Positions 62,564 to 64,000 of a DNA stretch of 64,000 nucleotides are shown piece after piece. This stretch comes from Mesorhizobium_L sp035547755 (GTDB lineage: Bacteria; Pseudomonadota; Alphaproteobacteria; Rhizobiales; Rhizobiaceae). Position numbers and translations under genes: made by a program. The stretch spans positions 1 to 64,000 of the forward strand of contig DASZUG010000030.1 in the NCBI GenBank assembly GCA_035547755.1. The letters run 5' to 3'. Positions within the stretch are counted from its first letter, which is position 1. Each line of letters opens with the position of its first letter. The notes beneath the pieces are model-generated. The model saw only the letters and a list, made by a program, of their open reading frames with translations. It made no database searches and had not been told where the DNA came from.

Positions 62564-64000
62564 ATGGCCGACATCACCACGGACGTGCTGATCATCGGGA
62601 CCGGCCCTGCCGGATCGGCGACCGCTGCGCTGCTTGCCACCTATGGCGTCGAGAACATGGTGGTGAACCGCTATCGCTGGCTGGCCAACACGCCGCGCGC
62701 CCATATCACCAACCAGCGCACCATGGAGGTGCTGCGCGATCTGGGCAGGGACGTCGAGGACGAGGTCTATCTTTTCGGAACGCATCAGGACCTGATGGGC
62801 GAGAACGTCTTCTGCACGTCGCTCGCCGGCGAGGAGATCGGCCGCATGCGCAGCTGGGGCAAGCACCCTCTGTCGCGCGCCGAGCATCAGCTCTCCTCGC
62901 CCTCCCATATGAACGATTGTCCCCAGACCTTCATGGAGCCGATCCTGTTCAAGACCGCCTGCTCGCGCGGCACGCAGGCGCGCATGTCGACCGAATATCT
63001 CAGGCACGAGCAGGATGCCGATGGCGTGACCACGACCTGCCTCGACCGGTTGACCGGCAAGGAAATCACCATCCGCTCGAAATATCTGGTCGGCGCCGAT
63101 GGTGGCAATTCACTGGTCGCCGAACATGCCGGGCTGACCTTCGAGGGCAAGATGGGCGTAGCCGGTTCGATGAACATCCTCTTCGAGGCCGATCTTTCGA
63201 AATATGTCGCGCATCGTCCGTCGGTGCTCTACTGGGTGCTGCAGCCGGGCTCCAATGTCGGCGGCATCGGCATGGGGCTGGTGCGCATGGTGCGCCCCTG
63301 GCGCCAATGGCTGATCGTCTGGGGTTACGACATCAACGAGCCGGCGCCGGAGGTCGACGAGGCTTTCGCCACCAAGGTCGCGCGCGATCTCGTCGGCGTG
63401 CCGGACCTCGAAATCAAGGTGCAATCCGTCTCGACCTGGACGGTCAACGACATGTACGCGACGACGATGGCGAAGGGCCGCGTCTTCTGCATGGGCGACG
63501 CCACCCATCGCCACCCGCCCTCGAACGGGCTCGGCTCCAACACCTCGATCCAGGACGCCTTCAATCTCGCCTGGAAACTCGCCTATGTGCTGAAGGGAAA
63601 GGCCGCGCCGAAACTGCTCGACAGCTACGATGCCGAGCGCGCACCGGTGGCGAAGCAGATCGTCACCCGCGCCAACAAGTCGATCAGCGAATTCGGGCCG
63701 ATCTTCGAGGCGCTCGGCCTGCTCGAATCGATCGACCCGGTGAAGATGCAGCAGAACATGGACGCGCGCTGCGACGATACGCCGGAAGCCGAGGAGCAGC
63801 GGCGCAGGATCCGCGAGGCGATAGCCGCCAAGGTCTATGAGTTCGACGCCCATGGCGTCGAGATGAACCAGCGCTACCGTTCCGATGCGGTCGTCACCGA
63901 CGGAGAGGCTGAGCCGGCCTTCGGAAAAGATGCGGAACTTCACTACCAGCCGACGACATGGCCGGGCGCAAGGCTGCCGCATGCCTGGCTCTGGTCGGAC
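62564..64000 (+). CDS. FAD-dependent phenol-type monooxygenase (TfdB/MhpA-like), partial
   Basis: The first 479 residues of a class A flavoprotein hydroxylase; the gene continues past the right edge. It has the FAD fold DVLIIGTGPAGSATAALLA, YLVGADGGNSLVAEHAGL, and the second FAD motif CMGDATHRHPPSNGLGSN followed by QDAFNLAWKLAYVLKGKA. It would ortho- or para-hydroxylate a phenol, possibly resorcinol or a substituted phenol, to give hydroxyquinol for the dioxygenase at 55894. AAGGGAG lies upstream of the ATG. The substrate is inferred only from the pathway context. Confidence 0.85.
   Translation, partial: MADITTDVLIIGTGPAGSATAALLATYGVENMVVNRYRWLANTPRAHITNQRTMEVLRDLGRDVEDEVYLFGTHQDLMGENVFCTSLAGEEIGRMRSWGKHPLSRAEHQLSSPSHMNDCPQTFMEPILFKTACSRGTQARMSTEYLRHEQDADGVTTTCLDRLTGKEITIRSKYLVGADGGNSLVAEHAGLTFEGKMGVAGSMNILFEADLSKYVAHRPSVLYWVLQPGSNVGGIGMGLVRMVRPWRQWLIVWGYDINEPAPEVDEAFATKVARDLVGVPDLEIKVQSVSTWTVNDMYATTMAKGRVFCMGDATHRHPPSNGLGSNTSIQDAFNLAWKLAYVLKGKAAPKLLDSYDAERAPVAKQIVTRANKSISEFGPIFEALGLLESIDPVKMQQNMDARCDDTPEAEEQRRRIREAIAAKVYEFDAHGVEMNQRYRSDAVVTDGEAEPAFGKDAELHYQPTTWPGARLPHAWLWSD

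Overview
The window is GC-rich, tightly packed alphaproteobacterial DNA, most likely from the Rhizobiales (Hyphomicrobiales). The evidence is eryABCD-HI-type erythritol genes, D-apiose catabolism genes, many ribose-type and leucine-type ABC transporters, GTG starts, ATGA gene overlaps, and rhizobial intergenic palindromes. No rRNA, tRNA, CRISPR array, phage gene or transposase was seen. It reads as a sugar, polyol and aromatic catabolism region.

Layout. 1-2904: end of a peptide ABC transporter operon and an M20 amidohydrolase. 2932-12230: D-apionate block 1, with apnO, oiaK and a RuBisCO-like protein (RLP) on the minus strand, a NanR-like GntR regulator, and a divergent sugar transporter whose ATPase is fused to a permease. 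12364-23275: D-apiose block 2 on the minus strand, with a second RLP, second apnO, second ribose-type transporter with a DUF2291 lipoprotein, apsD, apnL and a second NanR-like regulator. 23438-27556: a polyol kinase, GlpD-like dehydrogenase and DeoR module. 27662-32022: an eryEFG-like transporter with a DUF2291 protein. 32795-39235: eryA-eryB-eryC-eryD-eryH-eryI, followed by dhaK-dhaL. 41288-48235: a sulfatase, a CUT1 sugar transporter and a divergent GntR/UTRA regulator. 48236-49954: a decayed stretch with an amidohydrolase remnant, then an ArgE/DapE-like deacylase. 49985-54620: an LsrB/RhaS-type transporter. 54849-64000: a LysR regulator and a hydroxyquinol pathway (intradiol dioxygenase, maleylacetate reductase, branched-chain-type transporter, flavin monooxygenase running off the end).

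How the genes fit together. By family knowledge, ApsD oxidises D-apiose to apionolactone, ApnL opens it to D-apionate, ApnO gives 3-oxo-isoapionate, OiaK phosphorylates it, and the RLPs either decarboxylate the product (OiaX type, to L-erythrulose 1-phosphate) or cleave it hydrolytically (OiaT type, to 3-phosphoglycerate and glycolate). Erythritol reaches the same L-erythrulose 1-phosphate through EryA, EryB and EryC, and EryH and EryI carry it to D-erythrose 4-phosphate. The apiose and erythritol loci therefore probably share their last steps. A TGGTATAAT-centred motif recurs upstream of the apiose transcription units, and a related site lies upstream of eryA. It contains the GGTATA hexamer recognised by NanR, which matches the two NanR-like regulators encoded here.
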